The position numbers and the translations under genes were made by a program. From Amycolatopsis roodepoortensis (GTDB taxonomy: Bacteria; Actinomycetota; Actinomycetes; Mycobacteriales; Pseudonocardiaceae), in NCBI RefSeq assembly GCF_014873915.1, contig NZ_JADBEJ010000001.1:372001-436000 (forward strand): DNA of 64,000 bases, written 5' to 3'. Below the pieces are notes generated by a model. It was given only the letters and a program-made list of their open reading frames with translations, was not told the DNA's origin and made no database searches. Of this stretch, positions 9,056 through 18,213 are shown piece by piece. Every line of letters starts with the position of its first letter. Position 1 is the stretch's first letter.

Positions 9056-10378
9056 ATGACGCCCCCGCACAACTACCTTGCGGTGATCAAGGTCGTCGGT
9101 ATCGGCGGCGGCGGAGTGAACGCCGTGAACCGCATGATCGAGGTCGGCCTCAAGGGTGTCGAGTTCATCGCGGTGAACACCGACGCTCAGGCACTGCTCA
9201 TGTCCGACGCCGACGTCAAGCTCGACATCGGCCGGGAACTGACCCGCGGCCTCGGTGCCGGCGCCGCCCCCGAGGTGGGGCAGAAGGCCGCCGAGGACCA
9301 CCGCGAAGAGATCGAAGAGGTCATCAAGGGCGCCGACATGGTGTTCGTGACCGCGGGCGAGGGCGGTGGCACCGGCACCGGTGGCGCGCCGGTCGTCGCC
9401 CAGATCGCCCGCAAGCTCGGCGCGCTGACCATCGGCGTCGTCACCCGCCCCTTCACCTTCGAGGGCAAGCGCCGCAGCAAGCAGGCCGAAGAGGGCATCC
9501 AGCAGCTGCGCAACGAATGCGACACCCTCATCGTCATCCCGAACGACCGGCTGCTGCAGCTGGGCGACATCGGTGTCTCGCTGATGGACGCCTTCCGCTC
9601 GGCGGACGAGGTCCTGCTTTCGGGTGTCCAGGGCATCACCGACCTGATCACCACGCCGGGTCTGATCAACCTGGACTTCGCCGACGTCAAGAGCGTCATG
9701 TCCGGCGCGGGCTCCGCGTTGATGGGCATCGGCTCGGCGCGCGGCGAGGGACGGGCGATCCAGGCCGCGGAGAAGGCGATCAACTCGCCGCTGCTGGAAG
9801 CGTCGATGGACGGGGCGCACGGCGCGCTGCTGTCGATCGCGGGCGGCTCGGACCTCGGCCTGTTCGAGATCAACGAGGCCGCGTCGCTGGTCCAGGAGTC
9901 CGCGCACCCCGACGCCAACATCATCTTCGGGACGATCATCGACGACTCGCTCGGCGACGAGGTCCGGGTCACCGTGATCGCGGCCGGTTTCGACGCCGGC
10001 ACCCCGACCCACAAGAAGCTCGACCCGCCGGCGTTCGGCTCCCGGTCGAACTCGACCGCGTCCGCGCAGGCCGGTCAGGTCAACGGTGGCGGGGCGACCC
10101 CGGTGCAGAGCCCGCCTTCGGGTGCCACGCCCGTGCCGTCGACCGGTTCGAACGGCTACCCGGTCGCGCCGCCGCGCACGCACACGCCGATGCCGTCCGC
10201 CCGCAACGAGGGCAACGGCTCCATGACCGGCGGGCTCCCGCAGCCCGGCGGCGGCTCGCGCGGCTACTCGCCGATCGGGTCGAACTCGAACCACGGCAGC
10301 CTGCCCGGCCGCGCCACCCCGGTGCACGACGACCCCTCGGACGACGAGGTCGACGTTCCCCCGTTCATGCGGCGGTAG
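9056..10378 (+). CDS. ftsZ: cell division protein FtsZ
   Basis: A 440-residue tubulin-like GTPase that polymerises into the Z ring at the division site. The tubulin signature GGGTGTG is at residues 103-109, the N-terminal nucleotide loop [13 protein letters not shown] at 13-25, and the T7-loop region includes [12 protein letters not shown] low-complexity Gly/Pro/Ser linker from about residue 320 leads to the conserved tail VDVPPFMRR, the docking peptide for SepF and other partners. The ATG at 9056 follows AGGAAGG. It is first in the order ftsZ-pgeF-yggS-sepF-yggT-wag31, as in other actinobacteria. Unusually, the gene upstream is rskA, not ftsQ. Confidence 0.98.
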   Translation: MTPPHNYLAVIKVVGIGGGGVNAVNRMIEVGLKGVEFIAVNTDAQALLMSDADVKLDIGRELTRGLGAGAAPEVGQKAAEDHREEIEEVIKGADMVFVTAGEGGGTGTGGAPVVAQIARKLGALTIGVVTRPFTFEGKRRSKQAEEGIQQLRNECDTLIVIPNDRLLQLGDIGVSLMDAFRSADEVLLSGVQGITDLITTPGLINLDFADVKSVMSGAGSALMGIGSARGEGRAIQAAEKAINSPLLEASMDGAHGALLSIAGGSDLGLFEINEAASLVQESAHPDANIIFGTIIDDSLGDEVRVTVIAAGFDAGTPTHKKLDPPAFGSRSNSTASAQAGQVNGGGATPVQSPPSGATPVPSTGSNGYPVAPPRTHTPMPSARNEGNGSMTGGLPQPGGGSRGYSPIGSNSNHGSLPGRATPVHDDPSDDEVDVPPFMRR

Positions 10379-10396
10379 CACTCGCCAGTACGTTCC

Positions 10397-10434
10397 GTGA
10401 AGGCCTCCTTGACTACAGTCGAGGGGGCCTTCAC
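10397..10434. terminator. 18-bp stem with two G-U pairs between ftsZ and pgeF
   Basis: Arms 10397-10414 and 10417-10434 pair along their length with two G-U wobbles as RNA and a two-base centre. The outer GTGAAGGCC core is shared with the palindrome at 1195. It could end part of the ftsZ transcript or protect its 3' end; a good ribosome site for pgeF follows at once, so it is more an attenuator than a full stop. Confidence 0.6.
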
Positions 10435-10454
10435 TCAGGTCTAGGAGGAAACGC

Positions 10455-11162
10455 GTGCGGGTACGGCGGGTTGTCACGACAAGGGCGGGCGGGGCTTCCC
10501 GGCCGCCTTACGACACCTTCAACCTCGGTGATCACGTCGGCGACGACGCGGGCGACGTCTACGCCAACCGCAAACGTCTCGCCACCGAACTCGGCCTCGC
10601 CGAGGACAGGCTGGCGTGGATGGAGCAGGTCCACGGCCGGACGGCCACCATCGTCGACGGTTCGGAGACCTCCGCCGCCGAAGCGACCGACGCGCTCGTG
10701 ACCGCCGAGCCCGGGCTCGCGCTCGTAGTGCTCGTCGCCGACTGCGTGCCGCTTCTGCTGGCCGACGCCGAAGCCGGTGTCGTCGCCGCCGTCCACGCGG
10801 GCCGCGTCGGTGCCAGGGTCGGCGTCGTCCCCGCCGCCGTCGAGGCGATGCGTTCGGTCGGCGCCGAACCGGCCCGCACCGAAGCGCTGCTCGGCCCCGC
10901 GATCTGCGGCGACTGCTACGAAGTCCCCGCCGACATGGCCGCCGACGTCGAGAAGCACGTGCCGGGCAGCGCCTGCAAAACCCGCAAGGGGACGCCGGGC
11001 CTCGACCTGCGCGCCGGGCTCTGGCGGCAGCTGGCCGACCTCGGCGTCGGCAAGATCGGCGTCGATCCGCGCTGTACCAACGAAGACAAGACCCTCTTCA
11101 GCTTCCGCCGCGACGGCACCACGGGCCGGATCGCGGGTATCACGTGGCTGGACGCGTCGTGA
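10455..11162 (+). CDS. pgeF: PgeF/YfiH laccase-domain purine nucleoside phosphorylase-like protein
   Basis: A 235-residue protein of the DUF152/YfiH 'multicopper polyphenol oxidoreductase laccase' family. Members act on purine nucleosides, and in E. coli the protein (PgeF) edits misincorporated residues in peptidoglycan precursors. The zinc-site residues sit in MEQVHGRT, VADCVPLLL and AAVHAGRVG, and the C-terminal DPRCTNED is conserved. The usual aromatic residue after HAGW is Arg-Val here. GTG 10455 is set by AGGAGG seven bases upstream. Its stop overlaps the yggS start, so the two are translationally coupled within the ftsZ block. Confidence 0.9.
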   Translation: MRVRRVVTTRAGGASRPPYDTFNLGDHVGDDAGDVYANRKRLATELGLAEDRLAWMEQVHGRTATIVDGSETSAAEATDALVTAEPGLALVVLVADCVPLLLADAEAGVVAAVHAGRVGARVGVVPAAVEAMRSVGAEPARTEALLGPAICGDCYEVPADMAADVEKHVPGSACKTRKGTPGLDLRAGLWRQLADLGVGKIGVDPRCTNEDKTLFSFRRDGTTGRIAGITWLDAS

Positions 11163-11890
11163 GTGACGCACGGAAGGCGGAACTCGCCGCGTCCCTCGCC
11201 GAAGTGGAAAAGCGGATCGCCGCCGCGTGCGAGGCCGCCGGCCGGGCCCGCGACGAGGTCAAGCTGCTCGCGGTCACCAAGACCTTCCCGGCGCTCGACG
11301 CCGCGCTGCTAGCCGACCTCGGTGCGCTGGACCTGGCCGAGAACCGCGATCAGGAGGCGGGCGCGAAGGCCGAAGAGGTCGCCGGTCTCCGGCCGGACGC
11401 CCCGATCCGCTGGCATATGGTCGGCAGCCTGCAGCGGAACAAGGCCAAATCGGTCGTGCGCTGGGCGGACGAGGTCCAGTCCGTCGACTCCGAACGCCTC
11501 GCCGACGCGCTCGCGAAGGCGACCAAGTCGGCGCTGGATTCCGGGCAACGCGAGCACCCGCTGGACGTCCTCATTCAAGTAAGTCTCGATGACGATCCGA
11601 AGCGCGGGGGCATTCGGTTGAGCGAAGTGAGCCATTTGGCGGAGCGGATAGCCCATGTGGGTGATATTCGCCTCCGAGGGCTTATGGCGGTGGCGCCGCT
11701 GGGTACTGATCCCGCGGAGGCGTTCGGGAAACTCGCTCGTGCGTCGGAGCGTCTACGGGAAGAACACCCAAAAGCCCGTGAGATCTCCGCCGGAATGAGC
11801 AATGATCTCGAGCAGGCGATCACGCACGGCTCGACCTGTGTGCGTGTCGGAACCGCGTTGCTCGGTGGGCGCGGTTTAGCCTCGCCCTAG
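11159..11890 (+). CDS. yggS: YggS family pyridoxal-phosphate homeostasis protein
   Basis: A 243-residue PLP-binding protein with an alanine-racemase-like barrel and no known catalytic reaction; it buffers free pyridoxal phosphate. The PLP lysine lies in [11 protein letters not shown] near residue 42. Other marks are [27 protein letters not shown] and the phosphate-cup segment [13 protein letters not shown] followed by [13 protein letters not shown]. The GTG at 11159 overlaps the pgeF stop as GTGA. Codon use loosens in the region 11570-11880, where AT-richer codons appear, but the frame and motifs stay intact. Confidence 0.93.
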   Translation: MSDARKAELAASLAEVEKRIAAACEAAGRARDEVKLLAVTKTFPALDAALLADLGALDLAENRDQEAGAKAEEVAGLRPDAPIRWHMVGSLQRNKAKSVVRWADEVQSVDSERLADALAKATKSALDSGQREHPLDVLIQVSLDDDPKRGGIRLSEVSHLAERIAHVGDIRLRGLMAVAPLGTDPAEAFGKLARASERLREEHPKAREISAGMSNDLEQAITHGSTCVRVGTALLGGRGLASP

Positions 11891-11972
11891 GGAATACCGT
11901 CTCGTCGTTACGGGGAGTGGCGGCGAGGGCGGGGGAGTACGGTGCGGGACGCGGCTAAGGCTAGGGAGAGGC

Positions 11973-12587
11973 ATGAGCGCGCTGCAGAAGCTGAAGGCCT
12001 ACTTCGGGATGGTGCCCGCGGACGAAGACGGCTACGACGTCGAGGACGACTACCGGCGAGGTTACGCCTCGAAGGAATACGCCGACGACGAGTACGACTA
12101 CGACGACGAGCCGCCGGCCCGGTCACGGGGTGGACGTTACCGGGACGTCGATGACACGTATGACGAGCCTGCGCCGCGGCCTCGGTCACGCTCCGTGGCC
12201 AGCCCGGAGCCTGCCGTCCACGGAGCGCTGGCGATCGACCGCCAGCCGGAGCCGGTCGCGCGGCTGCGGCCGGTCACCGAGCCGGTGCGTCCGGCGGTGC
12301 GTGACCCGTTGAGCCGGATCACGACGCTGCACCCGACGAGCTACGCGGAAGCGCGCGCGATCGGGGAGCACTACCGGGAGGGCATCCCGGTGATCATGAA
12401 CCTCACGGAGATGGAGAACGCGGACGCGAAGCGTCTCGTGGACTTCGCCGCGGGGCTCGCTTTCGCGTTGCGCGGATCGATGGACAAGGTCACCAACAAG
12501 GTGTTCCTTCTCTCACCGCCCGATGTGGATGTCACCGCGGAAGACCGCCGACGGATTGCCGAAGGCGGATTGTTCCTGCGCGGCTGA
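11973..12587 (+). CDS. sepF: SepF, FtsZ membrane anchor
   Basis: A 204-residue division protein that binds the FtsZ tail and ties the Z ring to the membrane; in actinobacteria, which lack FtsA, it is the main positive partner. The N-terminal amphipathic helix [14 protein letters not shown] is the membrane-binding element. An acidic, Tyr/Asp-rich linker spans about residues 17-110, and the globular SepF domain (about 113-200) includes [20 protein letters not shown] and [16 protein letters not shown]. The ATG at 11973 has GGGAGAGG just before it. Sits between yggS and yggT in the conserved order. Confidence 0.96.
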   Translation: MSALQKLKAYFGMVPADEDGYDVEDDYRRGYASKEYADDEYDYDDEPPARSRGGRYRDVDDTYDEPAPRPRSRSVASPEPAVHGALAIDRQPEPVARLRPVTEPVRPAVRDPLSRITTLHPTSYAEARAIGEHYREGIPVIMNLTEMENADAKRLVDFAAGLAFALRGSMDKVTNKVFLLSPPDVDVTAEDRRRIAEGGLFLRG

Positions 12588-12692
12588 TCACCCGGTGACC
12601 GCTGAGCGCAGCCGGATGTGATTTTGTCGACTCATCGCCATCCGCGGCCCGTCGACTGCGTCTTTTGACGCGAGGCATGGCAGAGTGGTTAC

Positions 12693-12977
12693 GTGAATGC
12701 TGTGTTGCTGGTCGTCTGGTACGTGCTGTTCGCCTTCTGGCTCCTGCTGACGGCACGGATCGTCGTCGAGCTCGTGCGTGCTTTCGCTCGCGAGTGGCGT
12801 CCTGCCGGAGGGGTTGCGGTAACGCTCGAGACCATCTACACAGTGACCGACCCACCGGTTCGTCTGTTCAGACGAATCATCCCGACCGTACGAATCGGCG
12901 GCGTCGGACTGGACTTATCGATTATGGTGCTGCTGTTGGTTGTGTTCTTCGCGATGCAGCTGGCAACGCCAGGGTGA
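12693..12977 (+). CDS. yggT: YggT family membrane protein
   Basis: A 94-residue protein with two transmembrane segments, near residues 3-27 and 70-90, separated by a short loop containing DPPVRLFRRIIP, the YggT signature. Function is not firmly known; the gene is tied to division clusters across actinobacteria and cyanobacteria. The start GTG at 12693 gives the normal family length. It lies 105 bases after sepF and 54 bases before wag31. Confidence 0.9.
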   Translation: MNAVLLVVWYVLFAFWLLLTARIVVELVRAFAREWRPAGGVAVTLETIYTVTDPPVRLFRRIIPTVRIGGVGLDLSIMVLLLVVFFAMQLATPG

Positions 12978-13031
12978 TTTTCGGGGAAGCCCCGGTGGAC
13001 CTGCAGGCCATGGAGTGCGTGAGGTGATCTG

Positions 13032-13892
13032 ATGTCGTTGACCCCCGCTGACGTGCATAACGTCGCGTTCAGCAAGCCGCCCATTGGCAAAAGGGGCTAC
13101 AACGAGGACGAGGTGGACGCGTTCCTCGACCTGGTGGAGACCGAGCTTGCCCGGTTGATCGAGGACAACAACGAGCTGCGGCAGCAGGTCGAACAGCTCG
13201 ACAACGAGCTCGAGACCACCCGTGGTGAGCTCGAGAACGCCAAGGCCGGCGCCGTCGGCCCGCCGCCGCAGGTACGCGACGAGCCGTCGCGCCGCCTGGC
13301 GCCGGTGCCGCCGCCGCAGTCGGCGATGGAGCAGACCCAGGCCCACTCGATGGTGCCGGACAACGGGGAGCCCAACGTCCAGGCCGCGAAGGTGCTCGGG
13401 CTGGCGCAGGAAATGGCCGACCGGCTCACCGCCGAGGCCAAGACCGAGTCGGACGGCATGCTCGCCGAAGCCCGGACCAAGTCCGAGCAGCTGCTGTCGG
13501 ACGCGCGGTCCAAGTCGGACTCGATGGTGAACGAGGCACGCACGCGTGCCGAGACCATGCTGAACGACGCGCGAACCCGTGCCGAAACCTTGGAGCGCCA
13601 GGCGCGCGACAAGGCGACGACCATGGAGCGCGAGGCTCAGCGCAAGTACACCGAGACCATGAACAACATGAACGCGGAGAAGGGCTCGCTGGGCAAGAAG
13701 ATCGAGGAGCTGCGCACGATCGAGCGGGAGTACCGCACGAGGCTGCGCGGGTTCCTCGAGTCCCAGCTGCGTGAGCTCGACGACCGTGGTTCGGCCGCTC
13801 CCGCGTCGGCGTCCTCGTCGAGCTCGGGGCAGTCTTCGTCCTCCGGTAGCGGACAGGGTTACTCGTTCGGCCCGCGGGCCGAAGCGGGCTGA
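13032..13892 (+). CDS. wag31: DivIVA/Wag31 polar growth protein
   Basis: A 286-residue coiled-coil protein that marks cell poles and directs apical wall growth. The N-terminal DivIVA domain starts [16 protein letters not shown] and includes [17 protein letters not shown], which binds membrane. The body is predicted coiled coil, roughly residues 36-75 and 118-245, with a repeated register of Ala, Ser and Thr-rich heptads such as [19 protein letters not shown]. The C-terminus is a Ser/Gly-rich tail. The ATG at 13032 follows GAGGTGATCTG. It closes the ftsZ block; a hairpin terminator lies 25 bases after the stop. Confidence 0.96.
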   Translation: MSLTPADVHNVAFSKPPIGKRGYNEDEVDAFLDLVETELARLIEDNNELRQQVEQLDNELETTRGELENAKAGAVGPPPQVRDEPSRRLAPVPPPQSAMEQTQAHSMVPDNGEPNVQAAKVLGLAQEMADRLTAEAKTESDGMLAEARTKSEQLLSDARSKSDSMVNEARTRAETMLNDARTRAETLERQARDKATTMEREAQRKYTETMNNMNAEKGSLGKKIEELRTIEREYRTRLRGFLESQLRELDDRGSAAPASASSSSSGQSSSSGSGQGYSFGPRAEAG

Positions 13893-13916
13893 TCAGGTTT
13901 CGTTTCTACACAGTGG

Positions 13917-13955
13917 AACGGCCTCGGCACTCTCCGGAGGGTCGGGGCCGTTTCG
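13917..13955 (+). terminator. hairpin terminator after wag31
   Basis: Arms 13917-13926 and 13943-13952 pair over ten bases with one G-U, and the 3' arm runs directly into TTTCG. It separates wag31 from the membrane-protein gene at 13981. Confidence 0.65.
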
Positions 13956-13980
13956 CTTGGCCCTCGTGTTGTAATTCACC

Positions 13981-14538
13981 GTGCTCTACATCGTCCTGGT
14001 ACTGGTACTGGCGGCTCTGGGGCTGCTCGTCGCGGCGCTCATCACCGCGAACTCCCTGTGGGCTTGGATCTCCATCGGTGTCTCCGTCGTCGCGGGGTTG
14101 CTGCTCCTCTTCGACCTGCTGCGCCGCCGCAAGAAGCGCGCGGCTCCTGCTGAAGAGGACACGTCCTCGTCCGACGAGTCCGACGAGGACGAACCCGCCG
14201 AGGATGAGGAACAGAAACCCGAGGACGCCGAGCAGACCGTCCTGATGCCCGCCGCCGGTGAACTGGGCGACGCGGAGGACACCCCTGAGCCTCAGCAGAG
14301 CGGCGACCCCGGCGAGGAGAAGAGCGATCCCGAGGATGTGGCGGTCGTCTCCGAACTCGAGGTCGAAGTCGTCGTCGTCGACGAGTACCCGCGCTATCAC
14401 GTGACCTCTTGCGCGTGGCTCGAAACGCGGGACACGATCCCGCTCGGCATCGGTGAGGCACGGCAGCTCGGGTTCACGCCGTGCGCGCTGTGCAAGCCCG
14501 ACGCCGAGATCGCCGGACAGCACCGCGAGAACGCCTAG
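13981..14538 (+). CDS. membrane protein with acidic linker and Cys/His C-terminal motif
   Basis: A 185-residue protein of unknown function. Two hydrophobic helices (about residues 2-21 and 24-46) are followed by a basic RRRKKR stop-transfer end, then about 85 residues rich in Glu, Asp, Ser and Pro that look disordered. The C-terminus, from residue 138, has the pattern YHVTSCAWL, then EARQLGFTPCALCKP. That His-x3-Cys plus Cys-x2-Cys spacing resembles small metal-binding tails seen on secreted nucleases and in Ada-type domains, which is inference. Topology puts the tail in the cytoplasm if the loop between helices is outside. The GTG at 13981 lacks a strong ribosome site. Its stop overlaps the convergent FUSC gene by four bases. 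Confidence 0.75.
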   Translation: MLYIVLVLVLAALGLLVAALITANSLWAWISIGVSVVAGLLLLFDLLRRRKKRAAPAEEDTSSSDESDEDEPAEDEEQKPEDAEQTVLMPAAGELGDAEDTPEPQQSGDPGEEKSDPEDVAVVSELEVEVVVVDEYPRYHVTSCAWLETRDTIPLGIGEARQLGFTPCALCKPDAEIAGQHRENA

Positions 14539-16343
14539 AGCTTCTGGGCCGCCTCGCCGACCGCCACGACGTCGGCGGCGATCGTGTCGAGCACCAGGCG
14601 CTGCTCCTCGTCCGCGTCGCGGGGCACCGGGATCTCCGCTGCCTCGTCGGTCCCGAGCGTGCGGGCCGCCTCGTCGACGGCGTCCGCCACTCCGGCCGAG
14701 CCGGGGCGCAGCAGGAGCGACGACGCCGTGACGGACAGACCGCGCAAGGCTTCGGCCGCGTTCTCCAGCGCGTCCCGCTGGCCTGGCGCCGGTTCCTTCG
14801 TGCCCGGCTCTGCGGCGAGCAGGCCGTGGTGCGCGACGGCGGCTTCACGGAACTCACGGCCGAGCGTCCGCGGATCGACGTCCTCGCCGCGCAGTTTCCG
14901 GGCCACCGAGCCGAGCAGCGCGCGGGTGGCGGCGACGGCGCTCTCGAACCGTTCCGCCGGGCCGGGTTTCGGCACGCCGGGGATCGCGGCGAAACCGAAC
15001 AGCAGGGCGATGGCGCCGGCGAGGACCATCAGGAGCAGGTACTCGACGAGTACGTAACGCGGGTCGAGATGCCTGGTGGTCGCGTTCATGCCGACCGACA
15101 TCAGGACCATGCAGCCGTTGAAGATCGCCGGACGCGTCCGCATGACCGAGAACCCGCCGAGCAGTGCGACGAGCCCGATCGGCAGCAGAACCCCTTGCGG
15201 CAGAAGCCAAAGAACGAGAGTGAGCACGACGGCGCCGCCGAGTGAACCGGCGATCCGCTGCCAGGCCTTGCCGAGGCTGTCCCGCCATTCCGGTTGCATG
15301 ATGGCGAAAGTGGCGAGCAGGAACGAGACGGTGAGCGGGTCGCCCGGCCGGAAACTCGCGACCACCAGCGCCAGCCCGACGCCGAGCCCGCAGCGGAGCG
15401 CGTGCCGGAACTGTGCCGACCGCCAGGAAAACGCGCCGCTCAGCTCGATCCGGCGCAGTTCTCCGCGGAGTCCTTTCGGAACGTCCACACGCGACTCATC
15501 GCGTTCGATCGCCGCGGCCCGGATGGTTTCGAGAGCCTCCCAGAGCGCGGTGACGAGCCTCGCCGTGGCACCGGGAAGCGCGGTGAGTTCCTTGCGGCGC
15601 ACCGGTTCGATGTCTCCCGGTGCCGCCAGACTCCGGACAGCGTCGGCGAGCCTGACGGCTTCCTCCCTGGCAGCGTCTAGCGTTTCGCCGATTTCCTCGC
15701 TGTCGAGCCGTTTCCCGCGGATCTCCAGCAGCCCGGTGGCCGCGCGGTAGCGGAACATGCCGCCGAGGACCCGGCCGGTCCAGCGACGAGGCCGGTCCGC
15801 GAGCCAAAGCCTCGCCGCGCGCTCCTGCGTTTCGGGCGCACCGGTCGCCAGCGCGTCGGCCAGCGCGTCACGGGTCGGCTTGGCCGGATCCTTCGCGCCC
15901 ATCAACGCCCGCAACAGGATCACGACGCCGACCGCGAGCGCGGGCGCGCCCAGGATCTGCCCCGCCGACGCCGTCCCCGTCAGTTGGAAGCCATACCCGA
16001 ACAGCGACGCCATCCCGAGCCCCAGCCCGACCGTGACGAACCGGGTCCCGAGCACGGGCAACAACCCGGCGACGACCACGATCGCCACCAGCAGCGCGAT
16101 CGCCGCCCACTGCGACACCGCGCCCAGCAACCGCGGCACCCCGACCGCGAGGATCAGCGCGGGCGCGAACCACGCCAGCAACCGCAGATCCGCCCAAAGC
16201 GGTCCACCCGCCGCCGCCATGAGGCAGAAGAGCGCGGTGAGGGCCGCCAGGACGGCCGCGCTGCCCAGTCCCAGGAGGAATCCGAGCCCGCTGACGCCGC
16301 CGAGGACGACCAGGAGGGCTATGAGGAGGCCGGGCCCTTTCAT
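14535..16343 (-). CDS. FUSC family transporter-like membrane protein
   Basis: A 602-residue protein with two blocks of about five to six transmembrane helices, residues 5-150 and 320-460, separated by a soluble region and followed by a C-terminal helical domain. This is the layout of FUSC/aromatic-acid exporter proteins. The second block contains FRHALRCGLGVGLALVVASF and MQPEWRDSLGKAWQRIAGSLGGA, the fusaric-acid-resistance signature. Substrate cannot be read. The ATG at 16343 is the only good start. It converges on the membrane protein downstream and no partner subunit (membrane-fusion protein) is adjacent. Confidence 0.85.
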   Translation of the reverse strand: MKGPGLLIALLVVLGGVSGLGFLLGLGSAAVLAALTALFCLMAAAGGPLWADLRLLAWFAPALILAVGVPRLLGAVSQWAAIALLVAIVVVAGLLPVLGTRFVTVGLGLGMASLFGYGFQLTGTASAGQILGAPALAVGVVILLRALMGAKDPAKPTRDALADALATGAPETQERAARLWLADRPRRWTGRVLGGMFRYRAATGLLEIRGKRLDSEEIGETLDAAREEAVRLADAVRSLAAPGDIEPVRRKELTALPGATARLVTALWEALETIRAAAIERDESRVDVPKGLRGELRRIELSGAFSWRSAQFRHALRCGLGVGLALVVASFRPGDPLTVSFLLATFAIMQPEWRDSLGKAWQRIAGSLGGAVVLTLVLWLLPQGVLLPIGLVALLGGFSVMRTRPAIFNGCMVLMSVGMNATTRHLDPRYVLVEYLLLMVLAGAIALLFGFAAIPGVPKPGPAERFESAVAATRALLGSVARKLRGEDVDPRTLGREFREAAVAHHGLLAAEPGTKEPAPGQRDALENAAEALRGLSVTASSLLLRPGSAGVADAVDEAARTLGTDEAAEIPVPRDADEEQRLVLDTIAADVVAVGEAAQKL

Positions 16344-16626
16344 CGGGCCTCGCAGATCGGCATACCCGTCAACCTAGAGGCGGTGGTTGGGACGGCAACT
16401 CGGGCCCTGGGTGGTGGGCGACTGTTCACGTTACTCACGGCGGGAGGATCTGTGCTGAGTCAATTCGATCAGAGCCATTAAGTGCTCATTGTGCTTCGCA
16501 TCCTTAAAGCTGCTTCGCGGCTTTAAGACTCCTTCGCAGCTGTCGTCACCGGTCCTTTCGGAACACTTTTCTGCGTTGGTCTGTTTGGGCTAGCGCAGGT
16601 GTTCGATTCGGAGTAGTGTCGGTGTC

Positions 16627-17883
16627 GTGGCCAGCAACGATGCACCCCAGGAGACGTCCACCGAGTGGTGGCGCGTCGACACCGCGACGCTGCATGCCCG
16701 CAAACAGGAACTGGAAGTCCTGAAGCGCCAGATGGATGCGGAGCAGAACGCGATTCTCGCGGAAATCAATTCTCGCGGGGTGCGTGGGTGTAGTGGTCAT
16801 TCGACGTTGTCGGCGTTGATTTTCGAGGACTTCCTGGTGGCCGACAAGGAAGCCGACGCCCGCGCCGACCGTGTCCTGGCGCTGCATCCCGGCCCCGCGA
16901 TCGGCGGAGACCCCGAACCCCCGCTGGCACCCTTGACCGCCCAGGCCGCGGCGGAAGGCGCGATCGGGGGTTCGCAGATCGATGCGATCATCCGGACCCT
17001 GGCGCGGATCCCGTCCACTGTTCCAGAGGAGGATGTGCGGGCTGGGGAGGCGATCCTGGTGACGTTGGCGCGTCGGGCGGGGCCGCGGCAGATCGCCCGC
17101 GCCGGACGCCGCCTGCTGGACAAGCTGGATCCGGACGGGAAAGAACCCCGTAACGAGGACCCGAAGGACACCCGGCCGGAGTTGCGGTTCGTCAAGCACC
17201 GGGACGGCACCCTCGGGTTGAAAGGCACCCTCGATCTGGAAACCTATGCGCGGTTGAAGTCCGATCTGGATCCGATGGCCAAGCCCCACAAAGCCATCGA
17301 CGGGGTCCGCGACTCCCGCAGCCAGGACGAACGCTACGGAGACGCTTTTACCGACTATGTGCGGTTGAAGACCACCAGCCGCAACCTTCCGGGCCAGGCA
17401 GGCGAAGCCACCCACATTCTGGTCACCATGTCCTACGAGGATCTGATCAACGATCTCGGTGAAGCACATTTGGATCTGGTCGGGCCGATCAGCGCCACCG
17501 ACGCCCGCATCCTCGCCTGTGACGCCCGCGTCCGCCCCGGCGTCCTCGGCACCGCGGGCGAACCGCTGGACATCGGCCGGTCGAAACGCACCGTGTCCCT
17601 GGCGCAGAAGTACGCGTTGACCCTCCGCGACGGCGGTTGCGCGTTCCCGGGCTGTGACATGCCGGTGCCGCGCTGTACGGCCCATCACATCGTTTTCTGG
17701 CGCCACCACGGCGAAACGAAGATCGACAACCTCGTGCTGCTCTGCACCAAGCACCACCGGTTGATCCACCGCAGCGAATGGAAAGTCCAGATCGCCCAAG
17801 ACGGGCTCCCCGACTTCACACCGCCCGCCTACCTCGACCCCACCGGCACGCCGAGGCGGAACACCATGCACCTCAGGACATAG
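16627..17883 (+). CDS. DUF222 and HNH endonuclease domain protein (13E12-type)
   Basis: A 418-residue protein with an N-terminal DUF222 domain (about residues 30-290) and a C-terminal HNH nuclease domain (about 320-400). The HNH site reads CAFPGCDMPVPRCTAHHIVF with H353 and H354, then HGETKIDNLVLLCTKHHRLIH, giving the Asn, the second Cys pair element and final His; the residues needed for metal binding look intact. The family is multicopy in actinobacteria and includes the M. tuberculosis REP13E12 proteins; its biological job is unknown. GTG 16627 is seven bases after TAGTGT, which could be a -10 hexamer of a leaderless transcript. A decayed transposase sits just downstream. Confidence 0.88.
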   Translation: MASNDAPQETSTEWWRVDTATLHARKQELEVLKRQMDAEQNAILAEINSRGVRGCSGHSTLSALIFEDFLVADKEADARADRVLALHPGPAIGGDPEPPLAPLTAQAAAEGAIGGSQIDAIIRTLARIPSTVPEEDVRAGEAILVTLARRAGPRQIARAGRRLLDKLDPDGKEPRNEDPKDTRPELRFVKHRDGTLGLKGTLDLETYARLKSDLDPMAKPHKAIDGVRDSRSQDERYGDAFTDYVRLKTTSRNLPGQAGEATHILVTMSYEDLINDLGEAHLDLVGPISATDARILACDARVRPGVLGTAGEPLDIGRSKRTVSLAQKYALTLRDGGCAFPGCDMPVPRCTAHHIVFWRHHGETKIDNLVLLCTKHHRLIHRSEWKVQIAQDGLPDFTPPAYLDPTGTPRRNTMHLRT

Positions 17884-17894
17884 GCCGTTGGTGA

Positions 17895-18213
17895 CTGTAT
17901 AACGACCTACACGGCTGCGCTCCGGTGCGCCCGCAGCGTGCCGATGCCTCGGACACTCGTCGAATCGACGCGGATCGCGAACTCGAAGTGGTCCTCCAAG
18001 CCCTGGCGAGTCGTCCTGACGATCACGTGTTCCAGGACCCGGTCCCACGCCCGTCCGCGGTCCACTTCCGCGACCGCTCATACGCGGCGCAGCCGCTCAG
18101 GCAGTTCACGCCACGGCGCACCCATGCGCGCATGCACAAATCGCGTAGCCAATGCCGTCCCGCTGCCCCGTTTCCGCCGGAAGCAACGGCGCGATCATCG
18201 CCCACACCATCAG
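17895..18213 (-). pseudogene. decayed IS5-family transposase fragment
   Basis: Read on the minus strand, pieces of an IS5-type transposase appear in order but in different frames: WAMIAPLLPAETG and GIGYAI near 18200-18140, APWRELPERL near 18110, RKWTADG near 18060, then RAWDRVLEHVIV, FAIRVDSTSVR and RAHRSAA between 18050 and 17900. In-frame stops and at least two frame changes separate them, and the catalytic C-terminal half is missing. No terminal inverted repeats or target duplication were found. It fills the 326-base gap between the HNH gene and the TPR-like gene, whose stop it abuts. Confidence 0.72.

Noticed and set aside
16503..16527. Short hairpin CTTAAAGC/GCTTTAAG upstream of the HNH gene
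   Set aside because: Eleven paired bases with a three-base loop, but no gene ends here and no U tract follows; too weak to call a terminator or operator.
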